Below are positions 40,428-42,617 of a stretch of 42,617 nt of DNA, in pieces. How positions within the stretch are numbered: the first letter of the stretch is position 1; each line of letters opens with the position of its first letter. Where the stretch lies: positions 1-42,617 of the forward strand of contig CAMARK010000035.1 of assembly GCA_945860205.1 (NCBI GenBank), written 5' to 3'. This DNA comes from Reyranella massiliensis 521 (lineage in GTDB: Bacteria; Pseudomonadota; Alphaproteobacteria; Reyranellales; Reyranellaceae). A program made the position numbers and the translations under genes. A model generated the notes under the pieces. It saw only the letters and a program-made list of their open reading frames with translations. It was not told the origin of the DNA and searched no databases.

Positions 40428-42617
40428 TTACAACTGGATGCGCCGTAGCCTAAGCGCATTAGCAATGACGCTGACCGAACTCAGTGCCATGGCGGCCGCG
40501 GCAATGATCGGCGACAAAAGGATGCCGAACGTCGGGTAGAGGATGCCCGCGGCAATCGGCACCCCGGCGGCATTATAGACGAAGGCAAAGAAGAGATTTT
40601 GCCGGATGTTGCTCATCGTGGCCTGGGAGAGTCGCCGGGCCTTCACGATACCCATCAGGTCGCCCTTGAGGAGCGTGATGCCGGCGCTCTCGATGGCGAT
40701 ATCTGTGCCGGTCCCCATGGCGATGCCGACTTCGGCGGCCGCGAGGGCGGGCGCGTCGTTCACGCCATCGCCCGCCATCGCCACGAAGCGGCCCTCGCGG
40801 CGCAACTTCTCGACCACGGCGCTCTTCTGCTCGGGCAAAACCTCGGCCTCGACCTCGGAAATTCCGAGTCGCCGCGCGACGGCCTCGGCTGTCGTGCGGT
40901 TGTCGCCGGTCAGCATGACGACCCGGATCTTTTCCTTCGCCAGCGCCTTCAGCGCCTCCGCCGTGGTGGCCTTCACTGGATCGGCGATGGCGAACACAGC
41001 CGCGGCCTTGCCGTCGACGCCGAGGAAGATCGCAGTCGCCCCGTCCTGGCGCAGGCGCTCCGCCGCTTCCTCGAGCGCGGCTGTGTCGACGCCGGTTTCG
41101 CCGAGGAATCTGGCGTTGCCCAGGATCAGCTTGCGGCCCTCGACGCTGCCCACCACGCCTTTGCCGGTGGGCGAGTCGAAAGCCGATACCTCGGTGAGGG
41201 CGAGTTTGCGTTCTGCGGCGGCGGCGACGATCGCCAGGGCGAGGGGATGTTCGCTCGCCTTTTCGATGCTGGCGGCCAGGCGCAGCGCATCGTTCTCCTC
41301 GAAGCCTGCTGCGGGAACGATCGCCACGACCTTCGGCTTGCCTTCGGTGAGCGTGCCGGTCTTGTCGATGACCAGCGTGTCGATCCGCTCCATCCGCTCC
41401 AGGGATTCGGCGTTCTTGATCAGCACACCGGCCTGCGCCCCGCGGCCGACGCCCATCATGATCGACATCGGCGTGGCGAGGCCGAGCGCGCAGGGGCAGG
41501 CGATGATGAGGACGGTCACCGCCGCGACGAGCCCGAACGCGAGCCGCGGCTCGGGACCGAATACCGCCCAGGCCACGAAGGCGGCGACGGCGATTGCGAT
41601 GACGGCGGGGACGAAATAGCCCGCGACCTGATCGGCCAGGCGCTGGATCGGGGCGCGGCTGCGTTGCGCCTCGGCAACCATCTGGACGATGCGTGCGAGC
41701 ATCGTATCGCGGCCGACTTTTTCGGCGCGCATGACGAAGCCACCGGTCGTGTTCAGGGTGCCGGCAATCACCTTGGCGCCGGCCTCCTTGGTGACGGGCA
41801 TGGATTCGCCGGTGACCATCGATTCGTCGAGCGACGACCGGCCTTCGATCAACTCACCGTCGACCGGGACCTTTTCGCCGGGCCGCACACGTAGACGGTC
41901 GCCGACGGCGATGGCGTCGAGCGAAACTTCTTCGTCGCTTCCGTCGTCCTTCAGCCGGCGGGCGGTCTTGGGAGCGAGGTCGAGCAGGGCCTTGATGGCA
42001 CCCGACGTCTGTTCGCGGGCGCGCAATTCCAGCACCTGCCCGAGAAGGACGAGGACGGTGATGACCGCCGCGGCTTCGAAGTAGACCGCGACCGACCCGT
42101 CTGGGCTGCGGAAAGCCTGGGGGAAGACCCCGGGCAGGGCGACGGCGATGACGCTGTAGAGCCACGCGACGCCCGTGCCCATGGCGATCAGGGTGAACAT
42201 GTTGAGGTTGCGCGTGAGCAGCGATTGCCAGCCGCGCACAAAGAACGGCCATCCGCACCACAGCACCACGGGCGTGGCCAGGGCGAACTGCAGCCAATTG
42301 GACGTCTTCTGCCCGAGCAGCATATGCAAGTTGGTGAGGTGGCCGCCCATCTCCAGCGCCACGACCGGCAGGCTGAGCACGAGCCCGATCCACATGCGAC
42401 GCGTCATGTCGATCAGCTCTTCGTTCGGCCCGTGATCGAGCGAGACCTCGGCCGGCTCCAGCGCCATGCCGCAGATCGGGCAACTGCCGGGACCGACCTG
42501 GCGGATCTCGGGATGCATGGGGCAGGTGAAGATCGTGCCTGCGGCAACGGGCGGTGCGGGAGCTGCTTCGGTCGGCTTCAGGTAGCGGTCCGGCTCCGCG
42601 GTAAACTTCTGCAGGCA
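40428..42617 (-). CDS. copA: CopA-type copper-translocating P-ATPase with YHS and metal-binding N-terminus, 5' end outside the window
   Basis: The frame is open to the last base of the window, giving 729 visible residues with the start outside. It begins inside a YHS-type domain ([13 protein letters not shown], 1-13), then a heavy-metal-binding motif (TCPMHPEIR...[10 protein letters not shown], 31-55). The P-type ATPase core has TGES (270-273), CPC (374-376), DKTGT with Asp418, SEHPLA, LTGDN and [11 protein letters not shown] in helix 6 and the last helix segment MALSSVSVI indicate Cu(I) (or Ag) export from the cytosol. An ATG at 42518 is internal to the metal-binding motif and is not the start. 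The truncated copy at 37804-38626 is very similar. Confidence 0.93.
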   Translation of the reverse strand, partial: CLQKFTAEPDRYLKPTEAAPAPPVAAGTIFTCPMHPEIRQVGPGSCPICGMALEPAEVSLDHGPNEELIDMTRRMWIGLVLSLPVVALEMGGHLTNLHMLLGQKTSNWLQFALATPVVLWCGWPFFVRGWQSLLTRNLNMFTLIAMGTGVAWLYSVIAVALPGVFPQAFRSPDGSVAVYFEAAAVITVLVLLGQVLELRAREQTSGAIKALLDLAPKTARRLKDDGSDEEVSLDAIAVGDRLRVRPGEKVPVDGELIEGRSSLDESMVTGESMPVTKEAGAKVIAGTLNTTGGFVMRAEKVGRDTMLARIVQMVAEAQRSRAPIQRLADQVAGYFVPAVIAIAVAAFVAWAVFGPEPRLAFGLVAAVTVLIIACPCALGLATPMSIMMGVGRGAQAGVLIKNAESLERMERIDTLVIDKTGTLTEGKPKVVAIVPAAGFEENDALRLAASIEKASEHPLALAIVAAAAERKLALTEVSAFDSPTGKGVVGSVEGRKLILGNARFLGETGVDTAALEEAAERLRQDGATAIFLGVDGKAAAVFAIADPVKATTAEALKALAKEKIRVVMLTGDNRTTAEAVARRLGISEVEAEVLPEQKSAVVEKLRREGRFVAMAGDGVNDAPALAAAEVGIAMGTGTDIAIESAGITLLKGDLMGIVKARRLSQATMSNIRQNLFFAFVYNAAGVPIAAGILYPTFGILLSPIIAAAAMALSSVSVIANALRLRRIQL

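Noticed and set aside
40599..41894. A 431-codon plus-strand open frame inside copA
   Set aside because: Antisense shadow; the minus strand has CPC, DKTGT and GDGVNDAP motifs in order.

Overview
The window is about 42.6 kb of GC-rich DNA (roughly 65 % by eye) with dense, short-spaced genes, ATGA/TGATG stop-start overlaps and GGAG-type ribosome binding sites. The gene set (cyoABCD ubiquinol oxidase, xdhAB, HemP, CrcB, Kup, purC, a COQ4-like protein) and a nested palindromic repeat of a type familiar to me from alphaproteobacterial genomes point to a free-living alphaproteobacterium of the Rhodospirillales/Hyphomicrobiales kind (Reyranella- or Bradyrhizobium-like). That placement is an inference. 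No rRNA, tRNA, CRISPR array, transposase or prophage gene was seen.

Layout. 1-6880: a cysteine-rich exported protein cut by the window edge, an SDR, crcB, a BaiN/HI0933 flavoprotein, a CoA-transferase plus methylmalonyl-CoA decarboxylase pair, and an epoxide hydrolase. 6886-7290: a gene-free element with its own promoter and several hairpins (element A). 7291-12898: two polysaccharide-deacetylase/PuuE-like proteins facing xdhAB, probably purine or other N-heterocycle catabolism. 12843-16953: a TetR regulator with two palindromic operators in front of a VOC protein and a degenerate SDR, then a convergent thiolase/COQ4-like pair. 17095-21339: a small membrane protein and cyoABCD. 21339-21485: a nested palindromic element. 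21547-21898: element B, a diverged second copy of element A.

31825-21963 (minus strand) is the most striking block: six tightly spaced genes built around an SrfABC-type system. It has two tandem SrfA-like membrane proteins, an actin/Hsp70-fold SrfB, a P-loop GTPase SrfC, a membrane-anchored Sel1-repeat protein, and a small exported cysteine protein whose start overlaps the preceding stop. 32048-37692: hemP, a second VOC protein, kup, a carboxymuconolactone-decarboxylase-like protein, purC, a small exported protein, a TerC-family protein and a small membrane protein. 37804-42617: a copper/metal region with a truncated, frameshifted CopA-type ATPase remnant, a membrane protein, a lipoprotein, a Met/His-rich Spy-like periplasmic protein, and an intact CopA-type ATPase that runs off the window end.

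The two best candidates for something undescribed are (1) the extended SrfABC locus with duplicated SrfA and two added envelope proteins, and (2) the element A/B pair. In A and B the hairpins keep their position and one identical hexaloop, while all the stem pairs of that hairpin differ, which is the pattern expected of a structured RNA. Several enzymes also have altered catalytic residues: both SDRs lack the YxxxK tyrosine.
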